In this document: one piece after another, positions 53,532 to 61,411 of the stretch
How the letters are laid out: each line of letters starts with the position of its first letter
Position numbering within the stretch: the first letter of the stretch is position 1
Assembly (NCBI GenBank): GCA_965230535.1
Contig: OZ246009.1
Span: 124,001 to 188,000 of the forward strand
From: JAUILH01 sp965230535
Lineage (GTDB): Bacteria > Bacteroidota > Bacteroidia > Flavobacteriales_D > JAUILH01
DNA: 64,000 bases
Direction: 5' to 3'
Notes under the pieces: generated by a model
Told to the model about the DNA's origin: nothing
The model's input: only the letters and a program-made list of their open reading frames with translations
Databases searched by the model: none
Program-made: the position numbers and the translations under genes

Positions 53532-53557
53532 AAGTTTTAGTTTTGTACAAACTTATG
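53529..53557 (-). promoter_or_regulatory. Promoter with 9-bp inverted repeat over the acyltransferase start
   Basis: On the minus strand CATAAGTTT (53557-53549) and AAACTTATG (53537-53529) are perfect inverted arms 11 bases apart. The first arm overlaps an exact -7 box TAAGTTTG (53555-53548); the second ends in the ATG start codon. Confidence 0.5.
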
Positions 53558-53596
53558 CTGCCAAAGACTGGTCCGAAAACGGAATTTCGCAAATAG

Positions 53597-54130
53597 TTAA
53601 TCTACAAAGCGCTCGTCAATTTCCATTACATGACCACAGTTATCACAGGTTCTGTCTTCCACAGAAGCATAGAACTCTTTAAACCTTGGCTGGAAATCAC
53701 TTTCAATATTGGTTAATGGGAACTTAAACTCTTTCAGCTTATGATTACAATTATCACAGAACCACATGAGGCCATCCATCATATCGGTTCCTTTTCTCAC
53801 ACGCTCTATCACCAGACCAACAGAATTTGCAGGACGTACCGGATTATGAGGAATACTCTTTGGAAGCAGGAACATCTCACCTTCTTTAATAGGAACTTTA
53901 ACAGCTTTACCATCTTGCTGAATGGTAACAACAATGTCCCCTTCAAGCTGATAAAACCACTCTTCAGACTCATTATAGTGATAGTCTTTTCTGGCGTTTG
54001 GACCACCAACAATCATCACAATAAAATCGGTTCCTTCCGGATATAAACATTTGTTGCTTACTGGTGGTTTCAGCAAATCACGGTTTTCATCTATCCATTT
54101 TTGAAGGTTGAAGGGCTTACGAATTTCCAT
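53597..54130 (-). CDS. 3-Hydroxyanthranilate 3,4-dioxygenase
   Basis: The 177-aa cupin has 'DYHYNESEEWFYQLEGD' near residues 50-66 (His and Glu of the Fe(II) site) and 'FLLPKSIPHNP' (His ligand). The C-terminus carries two CxxC pairs, 'CDNCNH' (about 128-133) and 'CDNCGHV' (about 168-173), matching the rubredoxin-like second iron site of bacterial HAAO. It opens the 3-hydroxyanthranilate ring in the kynurenine pathway, giving the precursor of quinolinate or picolinate. No other kynurenine gene is in the window, so it stands alone here. Confidence 0.94.
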   Translation of the reverse strand: MEIRKPFNLQKWIDENRDLLKPPVSNKCLYPEGTDFIVMIVGGPNARKDYHYNESEEWFYQLEGDIVVTIQQDGKAVKVPIKEGEMFLLPKSIPHNPVRPANSVGLVIERVRKGTDMMDGLMWFCDNCNHKLKEFKFPLTNIESDFQPRFKEFYASVEDRTCDNCGHVMEIDERFVD

Positions 54131-54298
54131 AATTAAATTGTTTGCCCTAAAACTAGCGAATAAATCAAAGTACTCCTAAATCAACTTAGTGTATTTTTTT
54201 GGCTATTTGGTGTATGCATTTTGTGGTTTTAGCATCTATCACTGCATAAAAAACAAGAATGCTCGTTAAGGAATCATATTAAACAGAAAAGCGGGGAA

Positions 54299-54931
54299 AT
54301 GAAAAGATATTTGATTGTGTTAAGTCTCTTAATGGCTTCAGGGATTGCAGCTCAGGACAAAGAACAAACCCATATGCCGGTTTCCGTTTCCTATTTCGGA
54401 AATTTTGCGACCCACCCGGGAGTTAAAATCGGAACCGAGTATCATCTAAAGCAAATCTCAGTACAAAAGGAGAAGAAGCGGAAAAGCAAAGAACTATTAA
54501 AGAGTCGACTAATAGTGCCTTCAATATCGGTATACGCTCACCCTCAAACCAAGGTAGGGTGGTTAAGCTCGGTGGATTTTGAGCTAAGGCGAAATAATTT
54601 AACCAGAGGTAGGTTTTGGGGCATTGGAGCAGGTTTGGGTTATCTAAGACAGTTCAATATTGGAGAAACATACACTGTGGATGAGTCCGGCTCGGTTGAA
54701 AAAACACCTTTGGCTTCCAGAGGGTATTTTTCACCACAAACTTATCTGTCGTATGGTAAGTACTTAGGCAAGGACGCCGCAAAAAATATGGCATTGTATT
54801 CCCGATTAAATGTGCATTACGTTTTTGGTTACAATGCATCAATAGTTCCGGATTTTAGCCTTGAACTAGGTATGATCTGGACACCGGAATGGGGAATTAA
54901 AAGAAGTAAAATTAAAAAGGAAACAAAATGA
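54299..54931 (+). CDS. Secreted protein of unknown function, possible small beta-barrel
   Basis: The 210-aa protein has a signal peptide (MKRYLIVLSLLMASGIAAQ) and alternating strands ('VSVSYFGNFATHPGVKIGTEYHL', 'GIGAGLGYLRQFN', 'LNVHYVFGYNASIVPDFSLELGMIW') resembling an outer-membrane barrel, with an unusually basic loop 'KEKKRKSKELLKSR'. The stop overlaps the next ATG by four bases (ATGA), so it is cotranscribed with a lipoprotein hydrolase. Function unknown. Confidence 0.68.
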   Translation: MKRYLIVLSLLMASGIAAQDKEQTHMPVSVSYFGNFATHPGVKIGTEYHLKQISVQKEKKRKSKELLKSRLIVPSISVYAHPQTKVGWLSSVDFELRRNNLTRGRFWGIGAGLGYLRQFNIGETYTVDESGSVEKTPLASRGYFSPQTYLSYGKYLGKDAAKNMALYSRLNVHYVFGYNASIVPDFSLELGMIWTPEWGIKRSKIKKETK

Positions 54932-55959
54932 AGTATTTGGGAATAGTTTTGATTTTATTGGCAGTGGCATCATGTCAAAAAAAGACAGATGAGCTGGCCA
55001 TTCAGGAAACAGTTTTTGTGCGAAATAACGGTGCAGATATGCCTGTGTATGTCAGGGGAAATATAGCATCTAAAGTTATGATTGTGGTAGTTCATGGCGG
55101 ACCTGGTGGAAATGGCCTGGAGTACAGAAGTGGTAAATATGTGGAAGCACTTGAAGAAAAGTATGCCATGGCCTATTGGGACCAAAGAGGTCAGGGAATG
55201 AGTCACGGGCAATATGCGGAAAGCCACGTTACAATTGAGAGCATGGTAGATGATTTAGATGCTGTTGTGAAGGTGATGAAAGCCAAATATGGAGACGACT
55301 TAAGTATCGTTTTGTTGGGGCATTCATGGGGTGGTACGCTTACGGCTAAGTATATGATAACTGATGGGCTCCAAAACAATGTAAAAGGCTGGATTGAGGC
55401 AGATGGTGCTCACGATATTCCAAAGCTCAATAAGGATGCTGTTAGAATGTTCATAGCGGAAGCAAATACCCAAATAAACCTGGGGAATTCTGTGAGCCAA
55501 TGGCAATCTATTTTGGATTGGGCAAGTGCCATTGATACCAATCATATTTCAGTTGACCAGGGCGGAGAAATTAATTCTAAGGGTTATGAAGCTGAAGGTT
55601 TGTTGAGAAACGATGGCTTCCTTGGTTCTTCATCCGGAGGTATCACAAATAGCCTGTTTTTTGGTCCAACCAACCCCCTCGTCAGTGCGATATCTGGTAG
55701 TGCCACGTCAAATATGTTGAATGAGGTAGAGGAACTGTCAATGACTCACGAGTTGCATAAAGTCAATATCCCTTGTTTGTTTTTGTGGGGGAAGTATGAT
55801 TTTGTTGTGCCTCCTCAACTTGGCGTAGACGCCTATAATGAAGTGTCATCTCAGCAAAAGAAATTGGTGATTTTCGAGTCATCCGGGCATTCGCCAATGG
55901 ACAATGAGTGGGAAAAATTCACTCAGGAAGTCATTGAGTTTGTAGATCTGGTAAAATAA
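54928..55959 (+). CDS. Alpha/beta-hydrolase lipoprotein (proline iminopeptidase-like)
   Basis: The 343-aa protein has a lipoprotein signal with lipobox 'AVASC' (Cys near 17) and then an alpha/beta hydrolase. The oxyanion region is 'VVHGGPGGNG', the nucleophile elbow is 'LLGHSWGGT' with Ser as nucleophile, an Asp candidate is in 'WGKYDFVVPP', and the final His is in 'ESSGHSPMDNE'. The HGGPGG motif and overall length are those of family S33 proline iminopeptidases, but a lipid-anchored member may use other substrates. It sits on the periplasmic or outer face of a membrane. The upstream gene of unknown function is translationally coupled. Confidence 0.85.
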   Translation: MKYLGIVLILLAVASCQKKTDELAIQETVFVRNNGADMPVYVRGNIASKVMIVVVHGGPGGNGLEYRSGKYVEALEEKYAMAYWDQRGQGMSHGQYAESHVTIESMVDDLDAVVKVMKAKYGDDLSIVLLGHSWGGTLTAKYMITDGLQNNVKGWIEADGAHDIPKLNKDAVRMFIAEANTQINLGNSVSQWQSILDWASAIDTNHISVDQGGEINSKGYEAEGLLRNDGFLGSSSGGITNSLFFGPTNPLVSAISGSATSNMLNEVEELSMTHELHKVNIPCLFLWGKYDFVVPPQLGVDAYNEVSSQQKKLVIFESSGHSPMDNEWEKFTQEVIEFVDLVK

Positions 55960-55973
55960 TCGATCCCATAAAT

Positions 55974-56007
55974 AAAAAAGCCACGACCTAAATTAATAAG
56001 TCGTGGC
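55974..56007 (-). terminator. Terminator for the lipoprotein gene at 56096
   Basis: GCCACGAC (55980-55987) pairs with GTCGTGGC (56000-56007) around 12 bases, and the minus strand continues with six Ts. It may also work weakly for the hydrolase gene on the other strand. Confidence 0.7.
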
Positions 56008-56095
56008 CTCTTAACATGATGCTTTGATTAAATGTAAAGACGTCCTTGATTATCTGTTATGAAAAGAATTGATCTTTAGGACATTTTTCTCTAAT

Positions 56096-56440
56096 CTACT
56101 GCATTGCAGATCTTATTTTTTCCATGGCTTTGGAAGCGTCTGGACAAGCTTTTTCCATTTCTTCCATCATTTTGTTGTTATCGATCTTCATTTTTTGCAT
56201 TTCCTCCATATGTTTCATGGCACATTCCATGTATGCTTCCTGACCAGCTTGCATGGCTTCCATTTCTTCAGAATCTCCCATCACTTTTAGTCCTTCCTCA
56301 GCACACTCACATGCAATTTTGGCTACTTTCTGCTCGTTAGTTTGTTCCTTTGATTCCTCAGAGTCTTCTTTCTTATCGTCTCCGCAAGAAACCAATGCCA
56401 TTGCGGAAAGAGCGAATGTTAAAATAAATATCTTTTTCAT
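56096..56440 (-). CDS. Small lipoprotein, paralogue of the 56583 gene
   Basis: A 114-aa lipoprotein (MKKIFILTFALSAMALVSC, lipobox ALVSC). An acidic linker is followed by a methionine- and glutamate-rich helical domain with Cys residues ('IACECAEEG', 'YMECAMKHMEEM', 'KACPDA'), which may pair as a small helical hairpin. It shares the N-terminal phrase and Cys layout of the next gene upstream. Both have leaders with the same CCAAACTAAAAA core before the ATG, so this looks like a tandem duplication. Function unknown. Confidence 0.7.
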   Translation of the reverse strand: MKKIFILTFALSAMALVSCGDDKKEDSEESKEQTNEQKVAKIACECAEEGLKVMGDSEEMEAMQAGQEAYMECAMKHMEEMQKMKIDNNKMMEEMEKACPDASKAMEKIRSAMQ

Positions 56441-56582
56441 TGTTTTTTAGTTTGGTTTAAAAATAGATTAATTCTACGGAATACACCAAAAGTGCCGAAG
56501 AGTTTTATCAAATGGTATAAAATATGAGCCATTGAACGAGATTCAGTGTACAACTAACAATTTATTCTGTTGTTGCTTCAAC

Positions 56583-56915
56583 TTACATAGCCTCTTGCAT
56601 TTTGATCATTAAATTGAATTCGTGTTCGCACTTCTTTTTCATTTCAGCCTGGAAAAGCATATCGTTCACTCTTTTTAATTCTTTGATTTCGTCCGCATGG
56701 TCATTCAGGCATCTTGCATAAGCTTCCTGAGCTGCTACCATACTATCCATTGAAGGGTTTTCCTGATCATCCAATTCGTTGACCGCTTTTTCTGCACATG
56801 TACAACCTATCTCACCGGCCTTTTCTTTGTCAGTTTTCTCTTTTTCACCATTTCCAATACAAGATGTTAGTATGGAGGCAGACAGTGCCACTGTTAAAAT
56901 AAATGTCTTTTTCAT
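56583..56915 (-). CDS. Small lipoprotein, paralogue of the 56096 gene
   Basis: A 110-aa lipoprotein (MKKTFILTVALSASILTSC, lipobox ILTSC). After a Lys/Glu linker comes 'IGCTCAEKAVNELDD', 'AQEAYARCLNDH' and 'KKKCEHEF', which match the Cys positions of the downstream paralogue ('IACECAEEG', 'QEAYMECAMKH', 'KACPDA'). The domain seems to be a small Cys-stabilised helical bundle. The 142-base gap before the next gene has no clear terminator. Function unknown. Confidence 0.7.
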   Translation of the reverse strand: MKKTFILTVALSASILTSCIGNGEKEKTDKEKAGEIGCTCAEKAVNELDDQENPSMDSMVAAQEAYARCLNDHADEIKELKRVNDMLFQAEMKKKCEHEFNLMIKMQEAM

Positions 56916-56959
56916 CGTTTTTAGTTTGGACTAAAATTAGATGACATCATTCAAATAAT

Positions 56960-57820
56960 TTAAAATTGTTTGAGAGTTTTATCAATTGGTCTTAGGTAGC
57001 TATTACCCAGTAAAATTAGATGAACGAATAGCGGATAAAGCTGTGTCAAAGGCACACGTTTTTCCCAATCGGATTCCAAAGGAGATATTTCCTGATAGAT
57101 ATTGAAAATATCGGCTTCAAAACCACCAAACAGACACATCATACCCAAATCCATTTCCCGATGACCGAAATAAACCGCCGGATCATAAATACATGGTCCA
57201 TTTACTGCAGCCATCGCATTGCCGCCCCACAAATCGCCATGAAGTAATGAAGGCTTCTCCTTTGGAAAGATGTTGTCCAACTCCCGACACAATCTACTTA
57301 AATGCTCCAGGTGATGTAGAGATAGCAAGCCTTGATCAAAACAAATTCTGGCCAATTTGTTTAGTCGCATTTCACCATAAAACTCTGACCAGGAGTTACA
57401 TGTTGTGTTATACTGAACCAGGCTACCAATGTAGTTGTCGTAATCCAATCCAAATTGAGGCGATTCTGTATCATGCAGGTCGCACAATTTCTGCGCAAAG
57501 CTTTCTGCATAGTTTTGGTCTTTTTGTCCGCCATGTATAAACTCTAATACAAGGAAACTCATGCCATTTTTATCAAACTGATCAATTACTCCGGGAACTG
57601 TAAACCTGCTATGCTGCCTTAACTGATCAAGACCTTTTGCTTCTGTTTGGAACATTTGAGGAAATTGATTCGCATCATTTACTTTGACACAATATTGTTT
57701 GTCTTGATGTTTGAAAGAGAAGACCTGATTGATGTCTCCACCGTGCAAAGGATGCAGGTCTTCCACAGTTCCAATATGAGAACCGAGGGTTTCGGAAATC
57801 GACTTAGTTGATGATGTCAT
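56960..57820 (-). CDS. Fructosamine-3-kinase family protein
   Basis: The 286-aa cytoplasmic kinase-fold protein has 'GGDINQVFSFKHQDKQYCVKVN' (Gly-rich and Lys region, about 28-50), catalytic 'LLHGDLWGGNAM' (about 194-205) and metal-binding 'YDPAVYFGHREMDLGMM'. These are the hallmarks of the fructosamine kinase/ketosamine kinase family, which phosphorylates glycated amines for repair. Length matches the family. The ATG overlaps the previous gene by 17 bases, so it is probably cotranscribed with the two secreted-protein genes upstream. Confidence 0.9.
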   Translation of the reverse strand: MTSSTKSISETLGSHIGTVEDLHPLHGGDINQVFSFKHQDKQYCVKVNDANQFPQMFQTEAKGLDQLRQHSRFTVPGVIDQFDKNGMSFLVLEFIHGGQKDQNYAESFAQKLCDLHDTESPQFGLDYDNYIGSLVQYNTTCNSWSEFYGEMRLNKLARICFDQGLLSLHHLEHLSRLCRELDNIFPKEKPSLLHGDLWGGNAMAAVNGPCIYDPAVYFGHREMDLGMMCLFGGFEADIFNIYQEISPLESDWEKRVPLTQLYPLFVHLILLGNSYLRPIDKTLKQF

Positions 57821-58544
57821 AGCTCAGTTCCTGTCCGGGCACAAGGGCCTTTTTCTCAGTCTTGAAAATGATATTTTTGATCAGAATTTTACCGCCAACA
57901 TTCTGTTCTATTACGTCCAGTGCGGTTTGAGATAATTTTGATTGATCACAGTGTTCTTCAAGCTGAACGGCTCCTTCCTTGTTCAAAACTGTGAATGTGA
58001 ATGCCGATAATTTGATGTTGGTTCTCACATTATCACACGCCTCTTCCACAAAGGCGTCTCCATATGTTTTGTAGTAGTACTGATTTTTAAACACGTTGCC
58101 ATTATTAATCATCACCTTATTAACTCTCGCCAGTTTCGTGTATTCCAGCTCATAAGTTTTCTTTTTACAAACTTTATAAATGCAGTTAGGAATGATTCGG
58201 GATTTTCCGTTTTTCATGAAAGTTCCACCAATATAAATTTGAGATCCAATTGGTGCATTCATCAGCAAGGTTCTTATGTGTGTTGAGGCGCCATTGGCCC
58301 ATTTGTCAGATATTGTTTTCATGACTCCGTCTTTGCCTGAAACGCTTACCTTGAGGTTTAGCAGGGAGTCTGGCTCGGTACCAACTACCATAATATCCAT
58401 GGATTTCCCGAGTTCTGTTTTCGAAATCAGGCCAAGGTTTTGATTGCCTCCTTTGATATAGAATTTAGGATCACATGGAATTTGTCCAAAAGTGATTTGG
58501 AGTATGAAAACGAATCCTGAAAGCAATAAAAACCTTCTGTACAT
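57804..58544 (-). CDS. Secreted protein of unknown function (possible GldM-like strand repeats)
   Basis: The 246-aa protein has a signal peptide (MYRRFLLLSGFVFILQITFGQ). Body segments 'FYIKGGNQNLGLISKTELGKS' and 'ILIKNIIFKTEKKALVPGQEL' look like the beta-sandwich repeats of the periplasmic C-terminal part of GldM, but similarity is vague and several other folds would fit. Its start lies two bases after the stop of the lipoprotein gene at 58547. Function unknown. Confidence 0.62.
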   Translation of the reverse strand: MYRRFLLLSGFVFILQITFGQIPCDPKFYIKGGNQNLGLISKTELGKSMDIMVVGTEPDSLLNLKVSVSGKDGVMKTISDKWANGASTHIRTLLMNAPIGSQIYIGGTFMKNGKSRIIPNCIYKVCKKKTYELEYTKLARVNKVMINNGNVFKNQYYYKTYGDAFVEEACDNVRTNIKLSAFTFTVLNKEGAVQLEEHCDQSKLSQTALDVIEQNVGGKILIKNIIFKTEKKALVPGQELSYDIIN

Positions 58545-58546
58545 AT

Positions 58547-59416
58547 TTAGTTGATGATAGGAATCAAACCTCTCAAGCCCATGTCCACAACGGTGTCTTG
58601 AGGAACATTATAGATGCCATTCATGTCGTCATCTTCCCACTCAAAGCTGTTATTTGTAGACAAACTCAAAGTAATTTCAATATTCTCAGTTTCGTTTCCG
58701 GTAATCTGGAATGGAGAAGCAAAATCACCGGTCACCACACAGGATCCTGCCGGAATGGGAGAGGTGCTGGAAATAGGGTTGGGAACGGTTGTACCCGGAC
58801 TTTGTCCTTCAAAAGTTTGTCCTACAGTCTCAAATCCCCAGTATCCCTGAAGTTTATTGGCATTGATGGTCAGGTTCTGCTGGTCTATGGTATAGTTGCT
58901 GATGTAGGTATTGAAACCAACGAAAGAGGCCAATCTCCCCATTAAATTCATGCCAGAAGCTTCATATTTAATGTCGTAATTCTGATACGTTAGTGAAACG
59001 CGTACCCATTCATAAGTTCCGGGAGATATGCTGCTCAAGGGAATGCTCAAAAAGGTTTCACCTTCATCTACAACAACTGCCTGATCAAAATCAACCGCAG
59101 CGCTTCCTCCGGCAGTCGTTTCTGCACCTTTGTAAATGATTTCTCCATCACCCAATTGCGTTAAATGAGTAGGTGCCAATTCTATATAGTGCGCACTAAT
59201 TCCGTGAAAAATCGGAGATTGAGTTGCGTTACCAGTCGGAACCGTAGCAGGGTTGCCAAAATTGTCTAATCTGGTTTGAGTAGAGTCAAACTTGAATTTA
59301 ATAACCAGTTGCGGTGTACTTGAAGGAGGTGTAGATGGCTCATCTACTTTGTCTTTTTTGCAAGAAGAAAATCCTGCAAGCAGAGCGAATGAGAATAAGA
59401 ATGCAAAATGTTTCAT
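58547..59416 (-). CDS. Secreted lipoprotein of unknown function
   Basis: A 289-aa lipoprotein (MKHFAFLFSFALLAGFSSC, lipobox GFSSC). A Ser/Pro-rich linker is followed by a large beta-sandwich-like domain ('LVIKFKFDSTQTRLDNFGNP', 'HYIELAPTHL', 'YEWVRVSLTYQNYDIKY', 'SFEWEDDDMNGIYNVPQD'). The Asp-rich 'DDDMNG' could bind calcium. It is the first gene of a likely three-gene minus-strand unit, with gaps of 2 bases and then a 17-base overlap. Function unknown. Confidence 0.7.
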   Translation of the reverse strand: MKHFAFLFSFALLAGFSSCKKDKVDEPSTPPSSTPQLVIKFKFDSTQTRLDNFGNPATVPTGNATQSPIFHGISAHYIELAPTHLTQLGDGEIIYKGAETTAGGSAAVDFDQAVVVDEGETFLSIPLSSISPGTYEWVRVSLTYQNYDIKYEASGMNLMGRLASFVGFNTYISNYTIDQQNLTINANKLQGYWGFETVGQTFEGQSPGTTVPNPISSTSPIPAGSCVVTGDFASPFQITGNETENIEITLSLSTNNSFEWEDDDMNGIYNVPQDTVVDMGLRGLIPIIN

Positions 59417-59462
59417 AACTCTATAAAATTAAGAAATTTGCTCATTATCAGAATTGAAGTAC

Positions 59463-59909
59463 ATGATTGATCAGGATAAAAAGGATTTGCATTACATGAA
59501 CCAGGCTTTTTTGGAAGCTCAAAAGGCAGAAGAGAAAGATGAAGTTCCAATTGGTGCGGTGGTAGTTTACAAAGACAAGGTCATTGCAAGATCGCACAAC
59601 CTAAGTGAACAGTTAACAGATTTTACGGCTCATGCTGAGATGCAGGCATATACTATGGCAGCTGATGCTTTGCAAAATAAGTATCTCGATAAATGCACAC
59701 TTTATGTCACTCTGGAACCTTGCGTGATGTGTGCCGGTGCGGCTTTTTGGACCAGAATAGGTCGAATTGTATATGGTGCATCAGATGAAAAAAGAGGCTA
59801 TGCAAGGCTTGGCGAGCCTGTTTTACATCCAAGTACAAAAGTTACGGGAGGCGTAATGGCGCAGGAATGCGGAGACATTGTCAAAGCATTTTTTCAGAGT
59901 AAACGCTGA
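59463..59909 (+). CDS. tadA: tRNA-specific adenosine deaminase (TadA) or related nucleoside deaminase
   Basis: The 148-aa cytidine deaminase-fold enzyme has 'TAHAEMQA' (zinc His and catalytic Glu) and 'PCVMCAGA' (two zinc Cys). It has the tail typical of TadA ('GASDEKRGYARLG', 'VTGGVMAQECGDIVKAFFQSKR'). TadA converts A34 to inosine in tRNA-Arg(ACG), an essential step for reading CGN codons. Start ATG 59463 is favoured over an in-frame TTG at 59454. Confidence 0.9.
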   Translation: MIDQDKKDLHYMNQAFLEAQKAEEKDEVPIGAVVVYKDKVIARSHNLSEQLTDFTAHAEMQAYTMAADALQNKYLDKCTLYVTLEPCVMCAGAAFWTRIGRIVYGASDEKRGYARLGEPVLHPSTKVTGGVMAQECGDIVKAFFQSKR

Positions 59910-59928
59910 AATGACAAATTGTATCCTC

Positions 59929-59944
59929 TAAGTTTGTAGCTTTG
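59929..59944 (+). promoter_or_regulatory. Two adjoining -7 boxes before the bacilliredoxin gene
   Basis: TAAGTTTG (59929-59936) and TAGCTTTG (59937-59944) both match TAnnTTTG exactly and lie 33 bases before ATG 59978. A TTG at 59919 is 15 bases from the second box, a little short. Confidence 0.4.
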
Positions 59945-59977
59945 TTGTATTAACAAGAATCAATAAAACTTTAAGAT

Positions 59978-60391
59978 ATGTATCCACCAGAATTAGTAGC
60001 TCCAATGAAGGAAGATTTAACTTCTGCAGGCTATAAAGAACTATTGTCGGCTGATGACGTAGATCAGGCAATTAATGCTCAGGAGGGCACTGCACTGATT
60101 GTATTGAACTCTGTTTGTGGTTGTGCGGCAGCAAATGCACGACCAGCAGCAAAAATGGCTTTGAATAATGCCAAAGTACCTGATCATTTATTGACGGTTT
60201 TTGCTGGGGTGGATAAAGAAGCGGTTGATCAGGCAAGAAAATACATGTTGCCTTACCCTCCTTCATCTCCATCTATGGCTTTGTTTAAAGACGGAAAGCT
60301 GGTTCACTTCATTGAAAGGCATCATATTGAAGGCAGACCAGCTGAAATGATCGCTGAGAATTTGACTGCAGCTTTTGATGAATTCTGCTAG
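59978..60391 (+). CDS. BrxA/BrxB-type bacilliredoxin
   Basis: The 137-aa thioredoxin-fold protein has a CGC motif in 'NSVCGCAAANARPA', a Pro in 'PYPPSSPSMALFKDG' and 'HHIEGRPAEMIAENL'. These match the YphP/YqiW (bacilliredoxin, DUF1094-type) family. In Firmicutes it removes bacillithiol from oxidised proteins; Bacteroidota members may use a comparable thiol. Length fits. The gene ends at a perfect bidirectional terminator. Confidence 0.88.
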   Translation: MYPPELVAPMKEDLTSAGYKELLSADDVDQAINAQEGTALIVLNSVCGCAAANARPAAKMALNNAKVPDHLLTVFAGVDKEAVDQARKYMLPYPPSSPSMALFKDGKLVHFIERHHIEGRPAEMIAENLTAAFDEFC

Positions 60392-60410
60392 GTCGAAACG
60401 AATTTGAATT

Positions 60411-60442
60411 GAAAAGCCGTTCTTACAAGAACGGCTTTTTTT
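60411..60442. terminator. Strong bidirectional terminator
   Basis: AAAAGCCGTTCT (60412-60423) pairs with AGAACGGCTTTT (60428-60439) around TACA, followed by Ts. It lies between the bacilliredoxin gene and the convergent gene ending at 60441. Confidence 0.9.
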
Positions 60443-61040
60443 ATTGCTTCAGGTTTTTTAAATCAGTTTTCATGGCAGCTATGATCTGAGTTCTGTCGCA
60501 ACCCCAGTCAATGTCTTCATCTGCGACCAGGAGCTCAACTTTCCCGTTTTGGAATGTATAGAGGCTATAGGCACACAATTCACAAGTGGCACTTGAATAG
60601 TAAGTTTCCATTTCACCTGTTTCCGGGTCCTTTTCTTCAAATTCTATATGACAGCGGTAGGCACCACTTTCTATTACCAATATATCCTTCACCTTATCAT
60701 CGTTAAAATCTGCGCAAATAAGGGTGTCTATTAATGAGGTATTAGGGTAAACACCAATTCCAAATTCACCATCAAATTCTACTATCTGGTAGCGGTTCTT
60801 TTTGACCTCTGTGAGCAGATGAGCTGCTCTAAAATCGTCATATTCCTCATCAGGCAGATAGGTCATAAGAATTGTGTTGGAACCGTTCCAACTCCCGGAA
60901 ACTACAGCATCATAATTTTTCTGTTCGGGAAAAACCTGACGAATGAAATCTTCATCCGACATATTCTTTGGTTTTTTGAAGCTTTTCTGACCAAAAGACA
61001 GAATGGGGACCAGCAGAAGGAGTGTAAAAAGTGTTTTCAT
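60441..61040 (-). CDS. Secreted protein of unknown function
   Basis: The 199-aa protein starts at ATG 61040 (MKTLFTLLLLVPILSFGQ signal peptide); an ATG two codons up is possible. The body has 'ADFNDDKVKDILVIESGAYRC', an FG-GAP-like D-rich calcium loop, and four Cys ('YRCHIEFEE', 'TCELCAYSLYTF', 'WGCDRTQI'). The stop lies inside the T run of a shared terminator. Function unknown. Confidence 0.68.
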   Translation of the reverse strand: MKTLFTLLLLVPILSFGQKSFKKPKNMSDEDFIRQVFPEQKNYDAVVSGSWNGSNTILMTYLPDEEYDDFRAAHLLTEVKKNRYQIVEFDGEFGIGVYPNTSLIDTLICADFNDDKVKDILVIESGAYRCHIEFEEKDPETGEMETYYSSATCELCAYSLYTFQNGKVELLVADEDIDWGCDRTQIIAAMKTDLKNLKQ

Positions 61041-61054
61041 CAGCAATGTTTAGT

Positions 61055-61062
61055 CAAACATA
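61055..61062 (-). promoter_or_regulatory. -7 box (TATGTTTG) for the 60441-61040 gene
   Basis: On the minus strand TATGTTTG (61062-61055) matches TAnnTTTG exactly and ends 14 bases before ATG 61040. Confidence 0.5.
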
Positions 61063-61123
61063 CGCTAAGGGCTTTCAGGAAGTTTGTAAGAGTTATTATC
61101 CGAATGGAATAAGTCAATAAGTG

Positions 61124-61411
61124 CTATCCAAGAACTTTTGGAATCTTGAAATAATCCGAGTCTTTTTGAGGGGCGTTTTTCAAGGCTTCTTTTTGAGTAA
61201 TCTCTGTGTGCGACTCGTCTGTTCTCAACACATTCACCTCATCGGTCATGAACAAAAGAGGCTCTACATTCTCTGTATCCAACTCATCCAGCTTGCCAAT
61301 GAAATCAATGATTTTATTCAGGTCTTGCTGAATTGCAACTTTGGCTTCATCATTAAACTGAAGCTTAGACAACTCGGCAATACGTTCTACATCTTTTTCA
61401 CTTACGCTCAT
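61124..61411 (-). CDS. gatC: Aspartyl/glutamyl-tRNA amidotransferase subunit C
   Basis: The 95-aa protein has the GatC pattern: 'VERIAELSKLQFNDEAKVAIQQDLNKIIDFIGKLDELDTENVEPL' in pieces, then 'LRTDESHTEITQKEALKNAPQKDSDYFKIPKVLG' in pieces ending 'YFKIPKVL'. GatC holds GatA and GatB together in the complex that amidates Glu-tRNA(Gln) or Asp-tRNA(Asn). gatA and gatB are not adjacent. The ATG overlaps the acyltransferase gene by 14 bases, so it is cotranscribed with it. Confidence 0.93.
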   Translation of the reverse strand: MSVSEKDVERIAELSKLQFNDEAKVAIQQDLNKIIDFIGKLDELDTENVEPLLFMTDEVNVLRTDESHTEITQKEALKNAPQKDSDYFKIPKVLG

